DNA from: Coriobacteriia bacterium
GTDB lineage: Bacteria > Actinomycetota > Coriobacteriia > Anaerosomatales > JAHIQC01
Direction: 5' to 3'
Length of the DNA: 6,894 nt
NCBI GenBank assembly: GCA_030653635.1
Contig: JAURYZ010000053.1
Coordinates: 1-6,894, forward strand
Shown here in pieces: positions 1 through 5,467 of the stretch. Every line of letters begins with the position of its first letter. The stretch's first letter is position 1. The notes under the pieces were generated by a model that searched no databases, was not told where the DNA came from, and worked only from the letters and a program-made list of their open reading frames with translations. A program made the position numbers and the translations under genes.

Positions 1-1089
1 GCCCTCAAGCTCGATGTAGGCCCTATGCCCGCGATCTACCTGGGAATCCTCGAGAAGAAGCCTGACAGGCCCTCAGTGAGCGTCTATCCCAATCAGCCGA
101 CATCGATGGGCCAGTGTGTGTACTGTCACCCCGATGTCGACGACTTCTTGCCCGGACGTGTGATCTTTGCCCATGCCGAGCACCTCAAGCGCAACTACCA
201 GTGTACGGTGTGTCATCCGCAGTTCGGACACGGTCTTGAGAGTATCCGGCGCCCCGACATGCTGTCGTGCTACCGATGTCACGGCCTGACTCACGCGCGA
301 GCTGGCGAAATCGCCACCGAGGAGTGCTACGCGTGCCACCCCAAGGACTTTCAGCTCAAGCCTGCCGACCACACGAAGGCCTTCGAGGCGGGCAAGCACA
401 AGGAACGCGCCAACACCTCGCCCGAGTACTGCTCGATGTGCCACAAATCGGATTTCTGCGTCGAATGCCACCGAGGCAAGAAGCGGATAAGCGCCACCCA
501 GACATCGGCCGTAGTCATCCCCAAGGACCATAAGAACGCGAAGTGGATGCCGGACCATGGTGGACTGTTTCTTGCTCAGAAAGGCGCATGTGGATCCTGC
601 CACGATTCGAGGTCATGCAAGCGATGCCACATGACGGTGATGCCGCATCCCGCTGATTGGCTACAGGACCACAAGCCCGAGCCGGGCATTGGGCGAGATG
701 ACTGCAATGTCTGCCACACCAATCGGAACTCATGTCAGAACTGTCACCACGATGCGGTCAAACGCGCTGAGCTGACTGAGGCCAACTGCGTGCCTTGTCA
801 CGAAATCATGAAACAGAAGCCGGCGACCAAGATCCAGAACAAGGCGTTTGCCGAGCATGCCGTGCACTTCGGGGTGGCGGAGATCAAGGGTAAGCCCTAC
901 CGCTGCTATGAATGTCACGTGAACTTTGGCAACGACACGTCGCACGACACGAACCTGAAACAGGCCGCGCATGACCTGCGACTGTGCTATGAGTGTCATG
1001 GTCGGCTGGACCACCAGAGTGTGTTGATTGCGCCATATCGTGGTGGCGAACTGTGCGTTCGTTGCCACACGGACCTTAATCTGTTCTGA
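1..1089 (+). CDS. Multihaem c-type cytochrome, 14 CXXCH motifs (5' end outside window)
   Basis: Electron-carrying cytochrome, expected to work outside the cytoplasmic membrane because haem c is attached there. The frame is open from base 1 (A-L-K-L-D-V-G before the Met at base 25), and no convincing ribosome site precedes that Met, so the gene probably begins upstream with a signal or anchor segment not seen here. Counting from the codon at base 1, CXXCH motifs start at residues 39, 68, 90, 109, 144, 153, 197, 206, 235, 245, 263, 302, 329 and 352. That is about one haem per 26 residues. Motifs at 144/153, 197/206 and 235/245 form close pairs. Many additional His residues could supply distal ligands, so bis-His haems are likely. 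No catalytic signature, such as a nitrite reductase CXXCK, is visible; electron transfer is the safest role. It is first in a run with TPR and NHL-repeat genes. The exact family is not recognised; PGAP-style naming would probably be cytochrome c3 family or multihaem cytochrome. Confidence 0.93.
   Translation, partial: ALKLDVGPMPAIYLGILEKKPDRPSVSVYPNQPTSMGQCVYCHPDVDDFLPGRVIFAHAEHLKRNYQCTVCHPQFGHGLESIRRPDMLSCYRCHGLTHARAGEIATEECYACHPKDFQLKPADHTKAFEAGKHKERANTSPEYCSMCHKSDFCVECHRGKKRISATQTSAVVIPKDHKNAKWMPDHGGLFLAQKGACGSCHDSRSCKRCHMTVMPHPADWLQDHKPEPGIGRDDCNVCHTNRNSCQNCHHDAVKRAELTEANCVPCHEIMKQKPATKIQNKAFAEHAVHFGVAEIKGKPYRCYECHVNFGNDTSHDTNLKQAAHDLRLCYECHGRLDHQSVLIAPYRGGELCVRCHTDLNLF
5..17 (+). repeat. 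13-nt match shared with 2323-2335, encoding K-L-D-V-G
   Basis: TCAAGCTCGATGT occurs here and at 2323-2335. Both copies are in frame and encode K-L-D-V-G. In the NHL protein this lies about 12 residues after the first membrane helix; in the cytochrome it is at the very edge of the window. The match supports reading the cytochrome frame upstream of the Met at 25, and hints that its missing N-terminus may also hold a membrane helix. A match this short may be chance. Confidence 0.35.
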
Positions 1090-1131
1090 TAGGGTCTCTC
1101 TCGTCACGGTGAAGGATGGAGCTGGGCTGCA

Positions 1132-2175
1132 ATGAGTGAATCAGTGGCGAATGTCACTCCCGATGCGCGCAAGCCTCGGAACTATGACAGAATCTTCACC
1201 CTGGCGATCGTCGGCTTGGCGATAACCATTATCATGCTCGGGTCGTGGCTGGGCTACTCCGTCTATCTTCAGAACAAGACAGACGAGGCGTCATCTCCAG
1301 CCATGCGAGCGCTTGGTGAGCTGGCTGATGTCGCGCGCAAGTTCCCCAGTGATGCGGCTATCAGAGTTCGCTATGGGGAGGCGCTAGCCACAGCCGGAAT
1401 GTACGACGAGGCGATGGAGCAGCTCGCGAACGCCATCAAGATCGACCCCGAACACGGCGGCGCGTATCTTGACATGGGCCTAGTTGCAATGGCCCAACAG
1501 AAGTACTCTGACGCTGAAGGCTACTTCGAGAAGGTCATTGAGCTCAGCGAGGGTGGCCAGTTCCAGGATGTCAGCGATCGTCGAGAAGCCGCTCTTTACA
1601 ACCTTGGGGTGATAGCAAATTCCGAGAGTCGTTGGGAGGACGCGGTCGGATTCCTAAAGGGCGCTCTGCGCATTCGCAAGGATGCGTCGGACACTTACTT
1701 CCACTTGGCTCTGGCCTATCGCGGCCTCGATGAAGGGGACAAGGCGATTGAGAGCATGCTTGTTGCTCTTGCATTCGATCCCAATTACGCGGAAGCAAGG
1801 TACGAGCTCGGCAGGTTGTACATGGATGTCTCGAATGAACCGTCCGCAGCCGTTGAGTTCAGACGCGCGGTGGACATAGCGCCGAACGCAGATCCGGTGA
1901 TCGAGGTGCTCGCTTCGTTGGGCCCTGTCGATGACCGGGTGGCCGATGCCCGCAAGGCGTTCAAGGATGGGAATGCCGTATCAGCACTCGGCTTCGCTAC
2001 CATTGCTGTTGCTGTTGAGCCTACCAACGTAGACGCCCTGATGGTCTATGGGCAGGCGCGCGAAGACACAGGCGACCTGAGTGGGGCGATCATCGTGTAC
2101 CGCTCGGTGCTGGATGCAGATCCAAAGAACACCACGGCCGCAAAGGCCTTGGACCGCCTGAATGCAAAACCGTAA
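1132..2175 (+). CDS. Membrane-anchored TPR-repeat protein
   Basis: Protein of 347 aa with a basic N-terminus (R-K-P-R-N-Y-D-R), one transmembrane helix at about residues 21-46, then tandem helical repeats. The charge pattern predicts the N-terminus inside and the repeats outside the membrane. TPR-like units lie at roughly 73-106, 107-140, 152-185, 186-219, 220-252, 269-299 and 300-333. They show the usual small-residue/aromatic pattern ending in D-P or a similar turn, for example I-K-I-D-P near 105 and L-D-A-D-P near 331. TPR domains bind other proteins and have no catalysis of their own. The position between a multihaem cytochrome and an NHL protein suggests a scaffold for cytochrome maturation, assembly or docking (inference). 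The ATG at 1132 follows the cytochrome stop by 42 nt; the best purine-rich stretch, GAAGGATGGA at 1111-1120, is about 11 nt away, so ribosome binding looks moderate. GTG at 1144 is an alternative start, but the ATG is preferred. Confidence 0.88.
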   Translation: MSESVANVTPDARKPRNYDRIFTLAIVGLAITIIMLGSWLGYSVYLQNKTDEASSPAMRALGELADVARKFPSDAAIRVRYGEALATAGMYDEAMEQLANAIKIDPEHGGAYLDMGLVAMAQQKYSDAEGYFEKVIELSEGGQFQDVSDRREAALYNLGVIANSESRWEDAVGFLKGALRIRKDASDTYFHLALAYRGLDEGDKAIESMLVALAFDPNYAEARYELGRLYMDVSNEPSAAVEFRRAVDIAPNADPVIEVLASLGPVDDRVADARKAFKDGNAVSALGFATIAVAVEPTNVDALMVYGQAREDTGDLSGAIIVYRSVLDADPKNTTAAKALDRLNAKP

Positions 2176-2201
2176 TCGAATCCGGGACCTAAGGCTTCAG
2201 T

Positions 2202-2207
2202 GGAGGT
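2202..2207 (+). promoter_or_regulatory. Ribosome binding site fixing a GTG start
   Basis: GGAGGT lies 6 nt before the GTG at 2214. The encoded protein then starts with the expected basic stretch and membrane helix, so the GTG start is preferred over any later ATG. Confidence 0.8.
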
Positions 2208-2213
2208 GGACTG

Positions 2214-3701
2214 GTGACGCGCCGACGTAAGAGGCAGATCATCGCGATAGTGGTTCTTGTTATTCTTCTGTCACTTCTGACAGTCGTGTACGTGAACTTC
2301 CGCGCGACCCGCAGCATCTCGTTCAAGCTCGATGTCGGAGAGGCTTCCGTTTTGCGGACTCCGGAGTACCTGTATTCATTTGCAGGCCCCGAGAGCGATC
2401 GCCTTCAACGCCCATTAGGCGTACTCATTGATGGCAATCGCGTATTTGTCACCGACTCACGGCGCTCCCAGATCGATGTCTTCACGCCGCTTGGCAGCCG
2501 TGTCGCGACCTTCGGTGCAGAAGAGCTCAAGACGCCCCTGTATATGGCCAAGAACCCCAAGACCGGCGAGATATGGGTCACAGACCGCCGCATTAGAACA
2601 ATCAAGAAGTTCAAGCCGAATGGCGCATACGTGGGCGAGTTCGATCCCAAACTACCCGCCGATCAGTTGGCCGATGTGAAGACGCCGGGCGTCCAATGGG
2701 CACCTGTAGCTCTCGACTTTGCGCCCGACGGGTCGCTATATGTGACCGAGATAGTCAAAGGGCATCGATTGCTGATATTCGGTCCGGATGGCAAGTTTAA
2801 GAAGTCGGTGGGAACGGCTGGGATTGTTACAGATCCTAAGGTGGCGCCAATGGCGTTCCAGTTCCCTAATGGTGTCAAGGTGATCGGTAAGGAAGTTTGG
2901 GTCGCCGATAGCAACAACCAGCGAATTCAGGTATTCGACCTCCAGGGGACGTTCCTGAGGCTGCTACCGGTTGGCGGATTGCCGCGAGGGTTGACCGCTC
3001 TGGCTCAGAAGTCCACGGACACCACGGAACCCACACCCTACGTTGCGACTGTCGACACCCTCGCACACGACGTGACCATATGGGACGCAACCGGGCTCAA
3101 GGTTGGCGCCTTCGGTGAGATGGGCGTTTTGGAGGCACAGTTCAGCTATCCCAACGATATCGCGCTGGCATCCGACGGCAAGCTCTTCGTCGCTGATACC
3201 GCCAATGGGCGCATCCAGGTTTGGGGCTGGCCGCAGGAGGACGCTCCGATTCCCCTACCACGCACGCCGATGCAGTGGTTGTTCTGCTTCTCCCCGCTGC
3301 TTCTGCTGCCGTTGCTCCTGTTCACTCGTCGTCGAAAGTTCTTTGCGACAGCGGACTTCGTTCTCGAGATGTTCGAAACCGAGAGAGTCCACATGATGCC
3401 CGCGCGCAGAAGGCGTTGGCTGATAGCGGCCGAGGACTACGAAGCCGTCTCGCATCTGGCGCAAGACGACGTGAATCTGGGCGAGCTGCTCGAGGTGTCC
3501 GAGTTCTCCGAGTCAGACGTCAAGGCCTTGATGGATCGTCTGGAGCTCGACCGGGTCACTGCAATCCGACTTGCCATCGCGAAGCGTTCGCGTGTGATGT
3601 GTGCTGAGGACAACGAGACCCGCCGCTTAGCCAAGGTACTCGAGATTGACGTGATCAACGCCGAGGAGTTCGAGGCCAGGTTCAAGCCGCGCACCAAGTA
3701 G
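2214..3701 (+). CDS. NHL-repeat beta-propeller membrane protein with PIN-like cytoplasmic tail
   Basis: Protein of 495 aa starting at GTG. It has a basic start (R-R-R-K-R), a transmembrane helix at about 9-27, and about six NHL-type blades at roughly 67-101, 108-144, 163-200, 217-251, 256-301 and 312-340. Blades carry signatures such as V-F-V-T-D, V-W-V-A-D-S-N-N-Q-R-I-Q-V and L-F-V-A-D-T-A-N-G-R-I-Q-V. A second transmembrane helix at about 353-371 is followed by R-R-R-K, so the propeller should face outside and the last 120 residues the cytoplasm. The tail ends with a segment (about 444-487) that looks like the C-terminal half of a PIN-like domain: an L-D-x-x-T-A-I-x-L-A-I-A-K-R helix, then A-E-D-N-E-T-R-R-L-A-K, then I-D-V-I-N-A-E-E-F. 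Asp446 and Asp466 sit where PIN domains keep acidic residues. The N-terminal half of such a domain is not clear. There is no haem motif. NHL propellers usually bind proteins or ligands; sensing or assisting the neighbouring cytochrome is inference. Confidence 0.88.
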   Translation: MTRRRKRQIIAIVVLVILLSLLTVVYVNFRATRSISFKLDVGEASVLRTPEYLYSFAGPESDRLQRPLGVLIDGNRVFVTDSRRSQIDVFTPLGSRVATFGAEELKTPLYMAKNPKTGEIWVTDRRIRTIKKFKPNGAYVGEFDPKLPADQLADVKTPGVQWAPVALDFAPDGSLYVTEIVKGHRLLIFGPDGKFKKSVGTAGIVTDPKVAPMAFQFPNGVKVIGKEVWVADSNNQRIQVFDLQGTFLRLLPVGGLPRGLTALAQKSTDTTEPTPYVATVDTLAHDVTIWDATGLKVGAFGEMGVLEAQFSYPNDIALASDGKLFVADTANGRIQVWGWPQEDAPIPLPRTPMQWLFCFSPLLLLPLLLFTRRRKFFATADFVLEMFETERVHMMPARRRRWLIAAEDYEAVSHLAQDDVNLGELLEVSEFSESDVKALMDRLELDRVTAIRLAIAKRSRVMCAEDNETRRLAKVLEIDVINAEEFEARFKPRTK

Positions 3702-3708
3702 TTGAACG

Positions 3709-3739
3709 CAGGGGCCGTCCAGATACTGGGCGGCCCCTG
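3709..3739 (+). terminator. GC-rich hairpin, probable intrinsic terminator of the cytochrome operon
   Basis: Begins 7 nt after the NHL gene stop. The arms CAGGGGCCGTCC (3709-3720) and GGGCGGCCCCTG (3728-3739) pair over 12 bp with one G-T(U) pair and a 7-nt loop. The following AATATTATTG is A/T-rich but is not a strong T run, so termination may be partial or assisted. The position between two functionally distinct blocks supports the call. Confidence 0.6.
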
Positions 3740-3758
3740 AATATTATTGAACCTGATG

Positions 3759-3787
3759 TTGACGCTCAAAGAGCCATCGCGTAATCT
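3759..3787 (+). promoter_or_regulatory. Possible sigma-70-type promoter for the hydrogenase genes
   Basis: TTGACG (3759-3764) matches the -35 consensus at five of six bases. A 17-nt spacer is followed by TAATCT (3782-3787), which matches the -10 consensus at only three of six. Transcription would start near 3794, leaving a leader of about 240 nt before the hydrogenase ATG. An alternative pair, TTTGGA (3792-3797) and CATAGT (3814-3819) with a 16-nt spacer, would put the neighbouring inverted repeat inside the promoter. Neither is strong. Confidence 0.35.
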
Positions 3788-3797
3788 TCCATTTGGA

Positions 3798-3817
3798 TAT
3801 GTAACTCTTGTTACATA
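3798..3817. promoter_or_regulatory. Perfect inverted repeat TATGTAAC-N4-GTTACATA, probable operator
   Basis: Two exact 8-nt half-sites separated by TCTT form a 20-bp dyad in the gap before the hydrogenase genes. The inner part also fits GTA-N8-TAC, the core layout of NtcA-type sites and the general 5-N4-5 geometry of CRP/FNR-family operators. TetR-family repressors bind similar dyads. If transcription starts near 3794, the site covers the first transcribed bases, as expected for a repressor; with the alternative promoter it lies between -35 and -10. No regulator gene is in the window, so the binding protein is unknown. An 8-bp stem with a 4-nt loop could also form in RNA, but the A/T content makes a DNA-binding site more likely. 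Confidence 0.6.
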
Positions 3818-3918
3818 GTCCATATGACAACCGAACAGCGCTTAACTGGGTCCGAGCCGGCACGGAGACCCGGGGATATGCAGCGGCACGACTTCACTCA
3901 TGCCACCGCCTCACAACC

Positions 3919-3975
3919 CCACCTCTCGCAGCCGTCTTAGCCCATGACACTGGGACGTAAGCTGCGAGGAGGTGG
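3919..3975 (+). promoter_or_regulatory. Long leader hairpin that buries a Shine-Dalgarno-like sequence
   Basis: CCACCTCTCGCAGC (3919-3932) pairs with GCTGCGAGGAGGTGG (3961-3975) over 14 bp, with a single bulged G at 3969. Inside the loop, CGT (3933-3935) can pair with ACG (3955-3957) and CCCA (3941-3944) with TGGG (3951-3954), so most of the 57 nt can fold. The right arm contains AGGAGGTG (3967-3974), almost a full anti-16S match, yet no ATG, GTG or TTG lies at a usable distance after it. There is no T run afterwards on either strand, so a terminator is unlikely. It lies 58 nt before the hydrogenase start and may act on mRNA stability, translation or as a protein or ligand binding site (inference). 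Confidence 0.5.
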
Positions 3976-4019
3976 AAAGAAAGCTTCGTTTCCTTCGAAA
4001 GGACACAGTTTTCTCTAGT

Positions 4020-4025
4020 GAGGAG
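4020..4025 (+). promoter_or_regulatory. Ribosome binding site of the hydrogenase small subunit
   Basis: GAGGAG sits 8 nt before the ATG at 4034; a second weaker GAGG lies only 1 nt before the ATG. Together with the twin-arginine motif that immediately follows, this supports the 4034 start. Confidence 0.7.
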
Positions 4026-4033
4026 TGTGAGGT

Positions 4034-5449
4034 ATGGCTATCACCAGGCGTCAGTTTGTAACAAGACTGGGCGCGCTGGCAGCCGCTACGGGCATGGGCC
4101 AGGCCGATTTGGCCAAGATCACGCAGGCCTTTGCTCATGGCAACACGCTCTGGGCCACAAAGAAACCCAAGGTTGTTTGGGTTCATGGCGCGGAGTGCAC
4201 CGGCTGCTCGACGTCTTTGCTTGGATTGTTTGAGAACGCTGGCGGTCTTGCTGTCGAGGACACTCGACTGACGGATCCCTTCGCTCTCGGTGGAGTCACC
4301 ACGGGTGCGGCCCTTGGACTTATCGGCAAGCTTGATGGTCACGCGCTGAGCCCCCAACCCCACGGGCACCGCACCATCACCGAGACACGCGCCATCGCCG
4401 GCGTCGACTTCGACGGCGAGGGCAATGCCGACACCGCGGCCATCGTCAACATCGCGGATGTCCTGATTGACTTCATCGATCTGCAGTACCACGAGACGGT
4501 CATGGGATCGGGTGGCGACCTCGCCTACCAGTGGCTTGCAGATAACATGTATAACGGCTCCGCTGATCCCTTCGTTCTCGTAGTTGAGGGCGCAGTTCAA
4601 GCCAACAACAAGACCGCGGCGTGGCCCGGCCAGACCTCAGGTGCACCGTGGTGTTCCGTCGGCATGGATGCCAATGCGCACTCCGTCCCGGTCGACTTTT
4701 CCACAAGCCTCAATGGTCCCCAGGCGCATGAGGGTGAGCTACCTTTCGACGAGGTCGTCACATTGCTGGCCAAGCAGGCCACAGGCATCATCGCCATCGG
4801 CCAGTGTGCGTGCTACGGCGGTTATCCTGCTGCCGTGTCGCCTTTCTATGGCGACAAGCAGACTCCGGCCTTTGGTGTTTACGACTTCTTGGCGCAGAGC
4901 GCACTGACGGACGTAGCCCCCAACTTCTACAAGTCGACGGCCATGTCCAAGGTCATCAACGTTCCCGGTTGCCCGACGAACCCCTGGTGGTTCGTTCTGA
5001 CGACTGTTCTGTTCTTGGTCGATGCGGTCAACGGTCCGTTCAAGACCGGTGGCGCAGTTGACGGTCCCCTCGGGATTCTGGGCAGCAATGGCATCCCGAA
5101 GGCGACCGCGATCGACTACGGTCGTCGCCTCAAGCATGTCTACGGTACGCCGGTCCACGGTCCCGCATGCCCCCGCTACAAGAGCTTCACCGGTGGCGTA
5201 TTCGCGGAGAACCCCGGCGACGATGGCTGCCTGCTGAACCTCGGCTGCAAGGGCCCAGCGACCAATTCACTGTGCTCACTGCACGGTTGGAATGGCCGTC
5301 AGCCCCGCAACACGGCGACGTGGGACTACGACGTGGCTGCCGATCAGGGCAACAAGCGTGGCGGCTTCTGCGTCACCGCCGGTCATCCTTGCATGGGCTG
5401 CACCGAAAAGGGCTACCCCGATTCCTACGTCCCGTTCGTCAATCGATAA
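4034..5449 (+). CDS. [NiFe] hydrogenase small subunit, group 1, Tat-exported, extended form
   Basis: Fe-S subunit that carries electrons from the Ni-Fe site during H2 oxidation. The N-terminus T-R-R-Q-F-V-T-R-L-G plus a weakly hydrophobic stretch to about residue 35 is a twin-arginine signal, so the enzyme acts outside the membrane. Proximal cluster ligands are Cys55 and Cys58 (E-C-T-G-C-S), Cys258 (G-Q-C-A-C-Y-G-G) and Cys313 (P-G-C-P). Distal ligands are His375, Cys379, Cys399 and Cys405 (L-G-C-K-G-P). Medial ligands are Cys414, Cys453 and Cys456 (H-P-C-M-G-C), plus Cys446, which is at the position that is proline in [3Fe-4S] enzymes. The oxygen-tolerant extra cysteines are absent (Gly57 and Gly263). 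At 471 aa it is much longer than usual (mature standard forms about 265-330). A segment of about 70 residues between C-T-G-C-S and L-Q-Y-H-E-T is inserted, with a further loop near 190-240. No C-terminal transmembrane anchor follows. It is 18 nt upstream of the large subunit. HydDB group 1i is a guess. Confidence 0.96.
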   Translation: MAITRRQFVTRLGALAAATGMGQADLAKITQAFAHGNTLWATKKPKVVWVHGAECTGCSTSLLGLFENAGGLAVEDTRLTDPFALGGVTTGAALGLIGKLDGHALSPQPHGHRTITETRAIAGVDFDGEGNADTAAIVNIADVLIDFIDLQYHETVMGSGGDLAYQWLADNMYNGSADPFVLVVEGAVQANNKTAAWPGQTSGAPWCSVGMDANAHSVPVDFSTSLNGPQAHEGELPFDEVVTLLAKQATGIIAIGQCACYGGYPAAVSPFYGDKQTPAFGVYDFLAQSALTDVAPNFYKSTAMSKVINVPGCPTNPWWFVLTTVLFLVDAVNGPFKTGGAVDGPLGILGSNGIPKATAIDYGRRLKHVYGTPVHGPACPRYKSFTGGVFAENPGDDGCLLNLGCKGPATNSLCSLHGWNGRQPRNTATWDYDVAADQGNKRGGFCVTAGHPCMGCTEKGYPDSYVPFVNR

Positions 5450-5453
5450 TCGG

Positions 5454-5461
5454 AAGGAGGG
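5454..5461 (+). promoter_or_regulatory. Strong ribosome binding site of the large subunit
   Basis: AAGGAGGG ends 6 nt before the ATG at 5468 and starts 4 nt after the small subunit stop codon. It is clearly the strongest ribosome site in the window and fixes the large subunit start, which directly precedes the conserved D-P-I-S-R-I-E-G-H motif. Confidence 0.85.
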
Positions 5462-5467
5462 ACATTT

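Noticed and set aside
73..603. Minus-strand open frame of 176 codons within the cytochrome gene
   Set aside because: Opposite strand of a region that encodes eight intact CXXCH motifs; no domain or convincing ribosome site.
3824..3940. Short plus-strand frame of 38 codons in the gap before the hydrogenase genes
   Set aside because: No Shine-Dalgarno sequence precedes its ATG, composition is unremarkable, and its end runs into the left arm of the leader hairpin. A leader peptide cannot be excluded but is not supported.
3919..3975. Leader hairpin as an intrinsic terminator
   Set aside because: No T run follows on either strand, and the right arm is followed by A-rich then mixed sequence.
3972..4063. 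GTG-started frame beginning inside the leader hairpin and overlapping the hydrogenase start
   Set aside because: The GTG is itself part of the Shine-Dalgarno-like sequence, leaving no properly spaced ribosome site; the peptide has no clear features.
4187..4210. Oxygen-tolerant type six-cysteine proximal cluster
   Set aside because: The motif is E-C-T-G-C-S, with Gly where oxygen-tolerant enzymes have Cys, and the second extra position (263) is Gly. Cys260 is present but is not at the required position.
3911..4600. Minus-strand open frame of 229 codons overlapping the hydrogenase small subunit start
   Set aside because: It lies antisense to the clearly real Tat signal and Fe-S coding region, shows no recognisable domain, and long antisense frames are common in GC-rich genes.
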